Shown: one piece after another, positions 25,862-33,069 of the stretch
Layout: each line of letters opens with the position of its first letter
How positions within the stretch are numbered: the stretch's first letter is position 1
Assembly: GCF_013306565.1 (NCBI RefSeq)
Contig: NZ_PZPO01000005.1
Location: forward strand, 372,001-436,000
From: Hyphomicrobium sulfonivorans
GTDB lineage: Bacteria > Pseudomonadota > Alphaproteobacteria > Rhizobiales > Hyphomicrobiaceae
Direction of reading: 5' to 3'
Length of the DNA: 64,000 nucleotides
Notes under the pieces: model-generated
Database searches by the model: none
The model's input: the letters and a program-made list of their open reading frames with translations, nothing else
Told to the model about the DNA's origin: nothing
Program-made: the position numbers and the translations under genes

Positions 25862-26470
25862 ATGTTCACGGGTATCGTCACCGGCATCGGCGAGGTGATC
25901 GGACGGGACGGCGGCAGCTTCACCATCCGCTGTCCCTATGCGGCGGAGACGCTGGAAATCGGCGGCTCGATGGCGTGCAACGGCTGCTGCCTGACCATGA
26001 CGTCGATCCGCGTCGACGATGCTGGCGCTGTTGCCGGCAGCAGCATCTTCACCGCCGACGTTTCCAACGAAACCAGCGCCAAGACAACGATCGATAGCTG
26101 GCAGCCGGGCACGCGCATCAACCTTGAGCGGCCTTTAGCGATGGGGCAGGAACTGGGCGGGCATCTCGTCACCGGCCATGTCGATGGCGTCGCGCGCATT
26201 GCCGACATCATCGCTGACGGCGACAGCCGCCGCTTTGTCATCGAGGCGCCGGACCATCTGGCGCCGTACATCGCGCCCAAGGGTTCCGTTGCATTGGACG
26301 GAGTGTCGCTGACAGTGAACGAGGTCAGCGACAATTGTTTCGGGGTCAACATCATCCCGCACACCTTGACGGTGACGACGTGGGGCGCGAAAACCGCCGG
26401 CCAATCGATCAATCTCGAAGTTGATCTGTTCTCGCGATATATCGCGCGCCTGCTGGAGTTCAGAACGTGA
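25862..26470 (+). CDS. ribE: Riboflavin synthase, alpha chain
   Basis: 202 residues with the two tandem lumazine-binding barrels. It begins MFTGIVTGIGEV, the family hallmark, with ACNGCCLTM in the first barrel and KGSVALDGVSLTVNEV plus NIIPHTLTVTTW in the second. It makes riboflavin from two dimethyl-ribityl-lumazine molecules. ATG 25862 is chosen for the canonical N-terminus and the AGGAAG upstream. Part of the maoC-MFS-ribE-ribH run. Confidence 0.95.
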   Translation: MFTGIVTGIGEVIGRDGGSFTIRCPYAAETLEIGGSMACNGCCLTMTSIRVDDAGAVAGSSIFTADVSNETSAKTTIDSWQPGTRINLERPLAMGQELGGHLVTGHVDGVARIADIIADGDSRRFVIEAPDHLAPYIAPKGSVALDGVSLTVNEVSDNCFGVNIIPHTLTVTTWGAKTAGQSINLEVDLFSRYIARLLEFRT

Positions 26471-26526
26471 CGAACAGTGCTGGCGAACACCACAGCTTTA
26501 ACAACGCGCGCGGGATTGAGTGAAAT

Positions 26527-27039
26527 ATGATTGTTAAAACCGATAGCCAGTCAAAGCAGCGTGCGCCGCGCGGCAAGCTTGATGCGCGCGTGCTGATCAT
26601 TGAGGGCCGGTACTACGAAGACATCGGCGATCTGCTGCTGGAGCACGCGGTTGCGGCCCTGACCGAGCGCGGCGTCGCCTATGAGCACATCGTGGTGCCG
26701 GGCGCATTGGAAATTCCGCAGGTGCTGATCCAGGCGGCGAACTGGGGCCTGCTGACGCGCGATGCGGCGAACGGTTTTGACGGCGTCGTGGCGCTGGGCT
26801 GTGTCATTCGCGGTGAGACATCGCACTACGATATTGTATGCAACAACGCCAACCACTGGATGATGGAAACGGCGGCACGGCATGCGACGCCGGTCGGCAA
26901 CGCCATCCTGACGGTGGACACCATGGAGCAGGCGTTGGCGCGCGCCAACGGCGGCAAGGGCGCCGACGCTGCGAATGCGTGCATGCAACTGATTGAGATT
27001 GGCCGCGCGTTTGAAACGAGACGCGCCGGGGCGGTGTGA
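26527..27039 (+). CDS. ribH: 6,7-dimethyl-8-ribityllumazine synthase
   Basis: 170 residues. VVPGALEIPQVLI, ALGCVIRGETSHYDIVCNN and TPVGNAILTVDTMEQALARA are the lumazine synthase blocks, including the conserved His in the GETSHYD loop. It condenses the RibB product with the pyrimidine from the RibA branch. The gene is not followed by nusB and no ribD is nearby, unlike the standard alphaproteobacterial rib operon, so this looks like a second, pathway-dedicated set. Confidence 0.95.
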   Translation: MIVKTDSQSKQRAPRGKLDARVLIIEGRYYEDIGDLLLEHAVAALTERGVAYEHIVVPGALEIPQVLIQAANWGLLTRDAANGFDGVVALGCVIRGETSHYDIVCNNANHWMMETAARHATPVGNAILTVDTMEQALARANGGKGADAANACMQLIEIGRAFETRRAGAV

Positions 27040-27144
27040 AATCGGAACCCTATGACGTCGGGGCTTTGGTTTAGTCGGGCACACGACTGACATTGGAGGC
27101 ACCCGTCCTGTGACAGCTCCCTCTGCGCCGAGAGCCCCTGCGGG

Positions 27145-27712
27145 ATGCATCGGCGCAGAGGACCGTGCGTGATATGTTTCTATCAATATGCGCTGCTGGT
27201 GTTCTCGCTCGCAGCGTTTCTCGTCATCGCCTTCGGCTTCGAAGATCGCACCCATCGCCGCTGGGGATTGCGCTCAGCATCGTCACCTGCACCGGGGTTC
27301 CGATCTGGCTGTCGCGTCGCCGCGACAAGGGCCGGCCTGCTCCAGGCTGGGAGAAGATTTGGGCCGGTGTCGGCTGGGGCCAGCCGCTGGCGCTAGGGCT
27401 GTCAGCGCTCGCAGCGCTTTATCTCGGCGCGCCGATTATTATCCCGGCGTATCTGGCAGCGAGCGCTTTGGCGATACTGTTCGCCTTGGGATGCCGATCG
27501 GGTACCTCAGCGCAGTTATCCTGCGTACAGCGAGCGCGTTCGTGCTGCTGGCGGTTGTGTTCGCCCATCTGACGATCTGGAACGGACGCGTCGTCGACAC
27601 CATTGGCGTTGCGGCCGATACAACGCTGATGCTTGTCGCGCTGGGGCTTTTGATGCCGCTGGCGAAGCGTCGCAGTGGAGTTAACCAGATGGCGCCATCT
27701 TTAACGAAGTAG
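27145..27712 (+). pseudogene. Membrane protein gene broken by two frameshifts
   Basis: Hydrophobic protein sequence passes through all three frames: YALLVFSLAAFLVIAFGFED (from about 27180), then IALSIVTCTGVPIWLSRRRD to ALAILFALG (about 27265-27480), then MPIGYLSAVILRTASAFVLL to LMLVALGLLMPLAKRR (about 27480-27712). Each change equals loss of one base or gain of two. Joined, they would give a protein of about 185 residues with five or six helices and a central GWEKIWAGVGWGQPLALGLS. Family unknown. Either a decaying gene or assembly errors. Confidence 0.6.
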
Positions 27713-27855
27713 GGCGCAATGCTTGGCTTTTCGCGGTGGCAATGAGCGAAGGCAGGCACCTAAATTGTCGAGGCTGAGCGGTTCCGGTGCAATGGGCGCT
27801 TTCTGTCCATTTACTTCCGCGCGAATGGCCTGTAGAAGGCCCATGTTTCTTGGAT

Positions 27856-27932
27856 CGGGGCGTAGCTCAGCCTGGTAGAGCACCTGCTTTGGGAGCAGGG
27901 GGTCGCGAGTTCGAATCCCGCCGCCCCGACCA
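27856..27932 (+). tRNA. tRNA-Pro (UGG)
   Basis: Cloverleaf visible: acceptor CGGGGCG pairs with CGCCCCG; D-arm GCTCAGCCTGGTAGAGC; anticodon stem-loop CTGCTTTGGGAGCAG with anticodon TGG; T-arm GCGAGTTCGAATCCCGC; 3' CCA encoded (27930-27932). Confidence 0.95.
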
Positions 27933-28006
27933 AAACTTTCCACCACGACCTCGCAGATGACGCCATGCCCCTGCGAGTTCGGTGGCTGCCATCGGGAAAG
28001 CCATCC

Positions 28007-28312
28007 ATGCTCGCGCGCATCTTCAAGCCAGCCAAAACCGCCATGCAGTCCGGCGAAGGCCGCACGAAGGAATGGTTGTTGGAGTTTGCTCCGGCAACGC
28101 CGCGCGAAATCGATCCGCTGATGGGGTGGACAGGCACGCGCGACATGCGCGCCGAGGTGCAGCTTTCCTTCGACAGCAAGGAAGAGGCGATTGCTTACGC
28201 CGAGCGCGAAGGCATTCCGTTTCAGGTGATCGAGCCATCACCGCGCAAGATGATCCGCAAATCTTACGCTGACAATTTCCGGTATGGCCGCATCGGCCGC
28301 TGGACCCACTGA
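28007..28312 (+). CDS. ETC complex I subunit, NDUFS4-like
   Basis: 101 residues of the NADH dehydrogenase 18-kDa accessory subunit family found in alphaproteobacteria and mitochondria: ARIFKPAKTAMQSGEGRTKEWLLEF, LMGWTGTRDMRAEVQLSFDSKEEAIAYAE and the basic end KMIRKSYADNFRYGRIGRWTH. ATG 28007 is preceded by GGGAAAG; the upstream frame to 27965 runs close to the tRNA and is not family-like. It stabilises complex I at the inner membrane. It is separate from the main nuo operon, as is usual. Confidence 0.92.
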   Translation: MLARIFKPAKTAMQSGEGRTKEWLLEFAPATPREIDPLMGWTGTRDMRAEVQLSFDSKEEAIAYAEREGIPFQVIEPSPRKMIRKSYADNFRYGRIGRWTH

Positions 28313-28331
28313 TCCGACACTGACTGCGTTT

Positions 28332-28396
28332 GGCCCGTTTAAACGGCGTCGTCCCGACGGTTGTCGCCGGGACTGCCTTGACGCCGTCATAGGGCC
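28332..28396. terminator. Nested stem-loop between convergent genes
   Basis: Three nested perfect stems: GGCCC/GGGCC (28332/28392), ACGGCGTC/GACGCCGT (28343/28380) and GTCCCG/CGGGAC (28351/28368). It lies just after the complex I subunit gene and before the end of the convergent membrane protein gene, and could end transcription from both sides. Confidence 0.5.
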
Positions 28397-28438
28397 AGGG
28401 TTGCCCGCTGTCATGCTCTGCGAGCGCTGTTGCAGGCT

Positions 28439-29146
28439 CTAAGCCTGTTGCGCCATCTCGTCGACGCGGCGCTGGATCAGGATCAGATAGTACAGCATGA
28501 ACAGCACGTAGAACGTCTCCGCCGCCTCCGCCGGGCGGGTGACGAGACCGTCTGTGCCGTCAAAGCCAAGCTCCTTCTGAAACATGCTGTCGAGCTTGTA
28601 GATCAGCGCGCCGATGGAAACCGGCACCAGGATGACCGACGGTTCGAAAAGCTCCAGTGCCTTGATGCGGAGGGGACGGCCAAGCCACGCCAGCAGCGGA
28701 AGCAACAGGCCGCAGACAAAGATGGCCAGTTCAAGCACGGCGCGCGGCAGCATGTTGAAGGCCGGGTGCACGTTATGCAGGTTGGTCTCGTGCTGGCGGT
28801 TGATCTGGCTCCACTCTTCCGGTGTCTCCCAGTTGAAGAAATGCTGCCCCCAACTGTGTTCTTCGCCAGCGGTGTAAAAACAGGCGAGCGTGCCCAGCAG
28901 GATCAGATACCACCACAGGCGCTTGGCGCGGACGATGGGGTTGAACAGCAGCCGCACACCTAGGAAAAATCCGACGAGCGGAATGAAGAAATGAGACAGC
29001 TCCAGAACGCCGTAGCCTTCCGGCAGCATGCGGCGTTGATAGAACTCCGGCGCGGCATGATTGATGATCGGCAGCGCGACGATAATGGCGAGCGGCAAGT
29101 ACAGCCACCACCAGGGCGCGAATTTAGGATTCGTCAGACGGTCCAT
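28439..29146 (-). CDS. Unknown membrane protein with GEEHSWGQ motif
   Basis: 235 residues with six or so hydrophobic segments (LYLPLAIIVALPIIN, HFFIPLVGFFLGVRLLF, LWWYLILLGTLACFYT, AVLELAIFVCGLLLPLL and others). Between helices is a conserved-looking polar stretch, AGEEHSWGQHFFNWETPEEW followed by INRQHETNLHN, with several acidic and His residues that could bind metal. Similar GEE-SWGQ proteins exist in many bacteria without known function. ATG 29146 chosen; GTG 29149 is one codon longer. Confidence 0.7.
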   Translation of the reverse strand: MDRLTNPKFAPWWWLYLPLAIIVALPIINHAAPEFYQRRMLPEGYGVLELSHFFIPLVGFFLGVRLLFNPIVRAKRLWWYLILLGTLACFYTAGEEHSWGQHFFNWETPEEWSQINRQHETNLHNVHPAFNMLPRAVLELAIFVCGLLLPLLAWLGRPLRIKALELFEPSVILVPVSIGALIYKLDSMFQKELGFDGTDGLVTRPAEAAETFYVLFMLYYLILIQRRVDEMAQQA

Positions 29147-29302
29147 CACAAAGCTTCATTGCAATACAGTTAGATCCCGTTCAACAGCAACCATGACGAA
29201 AATTTGACAGGCTGCAATCTTTTTGGGCTGCCTTGGTTGCGTGCGTGAGCTCTTTCCCATGCGCAGTGGCAAAACATCCATTGAATTGCTCGCGCAAAAT
29301 AA

Positions 29303-29330
29303 AACGGCGGCAGCCCGCAGGCCGCCGCCG
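29303..29330 (-). terminator. Rho-independent terminator of the OFA transporter gene
   Basis: On the minus strand CGGCGGC and GCCGCCG arms form a GC-rich stem followed by TTTTATTTT, about 40 nt after the stop codon. Confidence 0.75.
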
Positions 29331-29370
29331 TCGTTTGATCCTCAGGATCGATCCGTCGTCGTGGCTCAGG

Positions 29371-31062
29371 TTACTGGAACAGCTCCACGGCCTTGGCCGC
29401 GGTGTTCCAGATGCCCCAGACCAGCGGAATGCCGACCAGGAGCCAGAACAGCGCCGCCTTAGTATCCAGTCCGCCCATGCCGATGCCGTAGGAACCGGAC
29501 GCAGGCGAGGTGGAGATACCGGTATGCAGCTTGGCCTGCTCCGCCGAAACTTCCGCCTCGCTCATGTGCCACTTGGGATTGACGGGACGGATGAGCAGGT
29601 TGGCGATGAAGCCGACCACCAGCAGACCCGCGAGCGTATAGAAAATAGGCCCGTAAATCTGATCCGGCGGGATGCCGGCTGCCTGGCGGGTGTCGTGCAT
29701 GTAGTTGACGATCACCGGGCCGACGATGCCGGCAGTTGACCACGCCGTGAGCAGGCGGCCGTGGATTGCACCCACGAACTGCGTGCCGAACAGGTCGGCG
29801 AGGTAGGCCGGAACCGTTGAGAAGCCGCCTCCATACATCGAAGCGATGATGCAGAAGGAGGCAACGAACAGCGCCAGCATTTTCCACTCAGCGGCGGCGG
29901 ATGCCAGAATGTAGAGCGACGCGCCGAGCACGAAGAAGATGAAGTAGGTGTTCTTGCGTCCCAGCTTGTCGGACGACGATGCCCAGGCAAAGCGGCCGAA
30001 GATGTTGAACAGCGAGATGAGGCCAACGAAGCCAGCGCCAACACCAGCAGCCTTGGCGGCGAGCGCCACGTTTTCCTGGAGCTGATTGTAGCCGACGCCC
30101 GGATCGCCCGCGAGAGCACCACCGAAGGTTTCCTGCAACATCGGAGACGCTGCACCGATGATGCCGATACCGGCCGACACGTTCATGCATAGCGCCAGCC
30201 AGACCAGCCAGAATTGCGGGGTCTTGTGCGCATCCTTCAGATGCACGTTGGCGGACGAAATCATGCTGTTGCCATTTGCGGGCGGCTTCCAGCCTTCCGG
30301 CTTCCAACCGCCGGGCGGAATGCGATAGCCGAACGCGCCGATGAGCATGAACACAAGATAGATCAGCGCCAGCGCAACGAACGTCTCCCATACGCCAGGT
30401 GTCGCGTCGGTCCGGAAATAGTTCATGAGGTGAGTGGCAAGCGGCGAGCCGATCATCGCGCCGCCGCCAAAGCCCATGATGGCCATACCGGTGGCCATGC
30501 CGCGCCGGTCGGGGAACCATTTGATGAGCGTTGATACCGGCGAGATGTAGCCGAGGCCGAGACCGATACCACCGATGACACCGGCGCCGAGCCACATCAG
30601 CCACAACTGGTGCAGATAGATGCCAAGGGCCGCGATGAGCAGGCCGCCGCACCAGCAGGCCGTTGCAACGAGACCCGCCTTGCGCGGACCAGCGCGCTCA
30701 AGCCAGCCGCCCCACAGCGCCGCCGAAACACCGAGCAGCACGAAGAAGAACGTATACATCCAGCCGAGGTCGAATTGGCTCCAGTTGCAGTCCGTCGCGG
30801 TCAGTGCGTGCAGCGTGCCGAGCGATTTTTCAGCGAAGGTGACAGCGCCCTGCGAACACTCCGGCAGCGGCTGACCATCAGCGCCGTGGAGTACACCTTG
30901 CAACGGTTTCCAGAACACCGAAAACCCGTAGGCCATGCCAATGCAAAGGTGAATGCAAAGCGCGGCCGGTGGCACCAGCCACCGATTAAAGCCCGGTTTG
31001 GCGACGATCCGCTCCCTCGAAAGCAAGGGCGCGGAGCCGGCCGCAGAAGTCGTGCTGGTCAT
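29371..31062 (-). CDS. OFA-family MFS transporter (oxalate/formate antiporter-like)
   Basis: 563 residues, the length and helix number (twelve, plus a long loop after TM1) of OFA-type MFS proteins. KPGFNRWLVPPAALCIHLCIGMAYGFSVFWKPL is the family start; GYISPVSTLIKWFPDRRGMATGMAIMGFGGGAMIGSPL is the conserved TM4-TM5 block; GRFAWASSSDKLGRKNTYF is motif A of the second half. A large periplasmic Cys-containing loop follows TM1 (LPECSQGAVTFAEK; ATDCNWSQFDL). Members exchange small carboxylates; in a methylotroph formate or oxalate handling is plausible. Own terminator, so monocistronic. Confidence 0.9.
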   Translation of the reverse strand: MTSTTSAAGSAPLLSRERIVAKPGFNRWLVPPAALCIHLCIGMAYGFSVFWKPLQGVLHGADGQPLPECSQGAVTFAEKSLGTLHALTATDCNWSQFDLGWMYTFFFVLLGVSAALWGGWLERAGPRKAGLVATACWCGGLLIAALGIYLHQLWLMWLGAGVIGGIGLGLGYISPVSTLIKWFPDRRGMATGMAIMGFGGGAMIGSPLATHLMNYFRTDATPGVWETFVALALIYLVFMLIGAFGYRIPPGGWKPEGWKPPANGNSMISSANVHLKDAHKTPQFWLVWLALCMNVSAGIGIIGAASPMLQETFGGALAGDPGVGYNQLQENVALAAKAAGVGAGFVGLISLFNIFGRFAWASSSDKLGRKNTYFIFFVLGASLYILASAAAEWKMLALFVASFCIIASMYGGGFSTVPAYLADLFGTQFVGAIHGRLLTAWSTAGIVGPVIVNYMHDTRQAAGIPPDQIYGPIFYTLAGLLVVGFIANLLIRPVNPKWHMSEAEVSAEQAKLHTGISTSPASGSYGIGMGGLDTKAALFWLLVGIPLVWGIWNTAAKAVELFQ

Positions 31063-31303
31063 TAAGATCCATCCCCGAAAGTGCGATTTTAGGCGGATTG
31101 CGGCGGGCGCGTTCCGCTCTTACCCGTTACTTGGCACGGGTTTGCCGTCACGATCAACGACTTAGGGGGTAGAAGCAAGGCCAAACGCGCTTGGGCCGGG
31201 CTGATTGGGCAAGCCCAGCTAAAAAATACAGCGGTGAAACAGAGTTAAAGGGCAGCATTGTTAAGCAGACAGCGCCGCAACGTGCCCGGCGATGTTCGCT
31301 ATA

Positions 31304-31858
31304 TTATGCGACGCGCGCTGCTTCGGCTCCCGCATAATAGCTTTCAACGCGGAACGGAACGCATTCGGCAGCAATGCGATTGCGGCCCATGTTCTCAACT
31401 GCTGCGAGCATTCGTCCTTGACGGCGCATGATGTTGTCGGCCAGCGCAACGAAGCGGCGATTGGGGACCGCAGTGTCGGACGCTGCACGCAGCGCCAACG
31501 CGATCCGATCCTCGGGGGCTTTGGGATTGAGCGCACACAGCGTGATGAATGCTGCAGCGGTTGAGCGGCTGAGTCCCGCGAAGCAATGGATAAGCAGCGG
31601 AGCTTCACCGTCCCAGCTTTGCGCAAAGTCGATCAGACGGTGGACGTGGTCGACAGCGGGAGGTTCAGCGCCGGGAAGCGCGTCGACAATGTCGTGCATG
31701 TCGAGGCGCAGATGACGATCCGGTGACAGCGCTGACGGTGTTTGGGGCGCGAGTTCGGCGTTGATTGCGCTGACCAGATGGCGCGCGCCGGTCTCCGCGA
31801 TGACATCGGGAATATGCCTGAGGGCGCACACATGGATTGCTGCGGATTTGCTCTGCAT
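31304..31858 (-). CDS. Protein tyrosine/dual-specificity phosphatase-like protein
   Basis: 184 residues with the phosphatase P-loop HCFAGLSRST (His91, Cys92, Arg98), preceded by LRLDMHDIVDA that may hold the general-acid Asp. Length and layout match bacterial DSP-like tyrosine phosphatases. Cytosolic, substrate unknown. Stand-alone gene. Confidence 0.85.
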   Translation of the reverse strand: MQSKSAAIHVCALRHIPDVIAETGARHLVSAINAELAPQTPSALSPDRHLRLDMHDIVDALPGAEPPAVDHVHRLIDFAQSWDGEAPLLIHCFAGLSRSTAAAFITLCALNPKAPEDRIALALRAASDTAVPNRRFVALADNIMRRQGRMLAAVENMGRNRIAAECVPFRVESYYAGAEAARVA

Positions 31859-32175
31859 GGCCTGCTTCGATCCGGTTTCTTGTTGGCCCGGCTAGTGCCA
31901 CCCAACCATGACCGTTTCAAGAATGCGCCGTCACTTTGACGTGTGTTGCAGCGTGGATGGCAAATCAATGCTTGGCAAAGACGATCTTGGTCTAAGCGAA
32001 TGCAAACGGCGCACACTGCTGGCACATTCGATGTTGCTCAAATGGTGTCCGGGGGCGGGCATACAAGGCCTGCGAAACGTGTCGCGGGGGTGGAAGCAAC
32101 AAGGACGCCGGATTTGCGGCGGAAAGCTGTGGCGCATGCATTTAGCTAGCTCGCCCATCAGCCGATTAGAAATAT
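31859..32175. other. Intergenic region with no gene seen
   Basis: About 317 nt between the phosphatase start and tRNA-Arg; only short open frames of random appearance. Confidence 0.4.
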
Positions 32176-32252
32176 TGGCGATCCCGGCAGGATTCGAACC
32201 TGCGACCCTCTGCTTAGAAGGCAGATGCTCTATCCAACTGAGCTACGGGACC
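32176..32252 (-). tRNA. tRNA-Arg (UCU)
   Basis: On the minus strand: acceptor GGTCCCG pairs with CGGGATC (one G-U); D-arm GCTCAGTTGGATAGAGC; anticodon loop CTTCTAA with anticodon TCT; T-arm GCAGGTTCGAATCCTGC; encoded CCA (32176-32178). Confidence 0.95.
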
Positions 32253-32729
32253 ATGCCTGAGCGCCCTTATAGCGCCTGCGGCGGCGTCTGAAAGCCCGTT
32301 CTGATTGTCGCGGCGGGATTTGTGGCCCATAGCCGCGCGGGCAGACCGGAACGTGAAGCATTGATGGCTGCGGATTGATAAAGCGTTCACCTCGCAGGGT
32401 TCGAACCTGCGACCCTCTGCTTAGAAGGCATATGCTTTCTCTGTCCGAGACGCCGAAACCGAGCGCCTGCCGAATGTCAGGCTGTCAAGCGTGCCTGCCG
32501 CGAGGCAGTGATGGCGCGGCGCACAGCTTCGATATGCTGCATACGCCATAGCGACCGGTGATAGCTTCTCCATCCCAGAAAGCTGCTGGCGCGCTGCCCA
32601 ATACGATGCATTCCGGCAACAAGCGCCGTGCTGACGCATCTGCGTATCCTGTGCGCAATGAGTGGGAAATCGGTGTGTGGTTTGAGAACTCAAATACCAC
32701 ATCTAGTGGTTGGGGCGAGAATCGGGCCT
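32253..32729. other. Intergenic region between tRNA-Arg and the cobalamin riboswitch
   Basis: About 477 nt. Apart from the tRNA-derived repeat at 32400-32430 I see no gene; the short frames present show no family. Confidence 0.4.
32400..32430 (-). repeat. 31-bp direct repeat of the internal/3' part of tRNA-Arg (att-like fragment)
   Basis: Identical to 32193-32223 inside the tRNA-Arg gene (T-arm through anticodon loop), 207 bp away in the same orientation. Similarity ends soon after (ATGCT is kept, the D-arm and acceptor are not), so no functional tRNA forms. It may be a remnant att site or a decayed tandem tRNA copy. Confidence 0.7.
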
Positions 32730-32938
32730 TATGGGTGCGTCACGGGTCGCCGAGCCAAAACACTCGGCGCTAAGAGGGAATTCGGTGCGCTGTCCTCGCC
32801 AGAGGTAATGGCAATTCCGGAGCTGCCCCCGCAACTGTAAGCGGCGAGCTGTCTGTCGATCACGGTCACTGATGCAAATGCGCATCGGGAAGGCCAGACA
32901 GGCGGTGTTTGAACCGCGAGCCAGGAGACCTGCCTGCG
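32730..32938 (+). promoter_or_regulatory. Cobalamin (B12) riboswitch
   Basis: Contains the B12 box GCTGCCCCCGCAACTGTAAG (32822-32841), the preceding GAATTCGGTGC element, CACTG (about 32866), GGGAAGG (32887-32893) and the 3' conserved GCCAGGAGACCTGCC (32920-32934). A run of seven T follows at 32946-32952, which could belong to a terminator arm. It lies directly upstream of nrdA. Boundaries are approximate. Confidence 0.93.
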
Positions 32939-33069
32939 ACACGGCTTTTTTTACGTCCGCGGGCGGGGTGTCCCGGTGGGTGGTGTTCGTTGCTGCCCGC
33001 ATTTCTGCGGCGGCCTGAACCCGTGTCCCCATTCGGCCCAGCCCCCTTAATCGATGCAGGGGTTCGCCG

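Noticed and set aside
32391-32460. Second tRNA-Arg gene
   Set aside because: Only 31 bp of the T-arm to anticodon part is kept; acceptor and D-arm do not pair.
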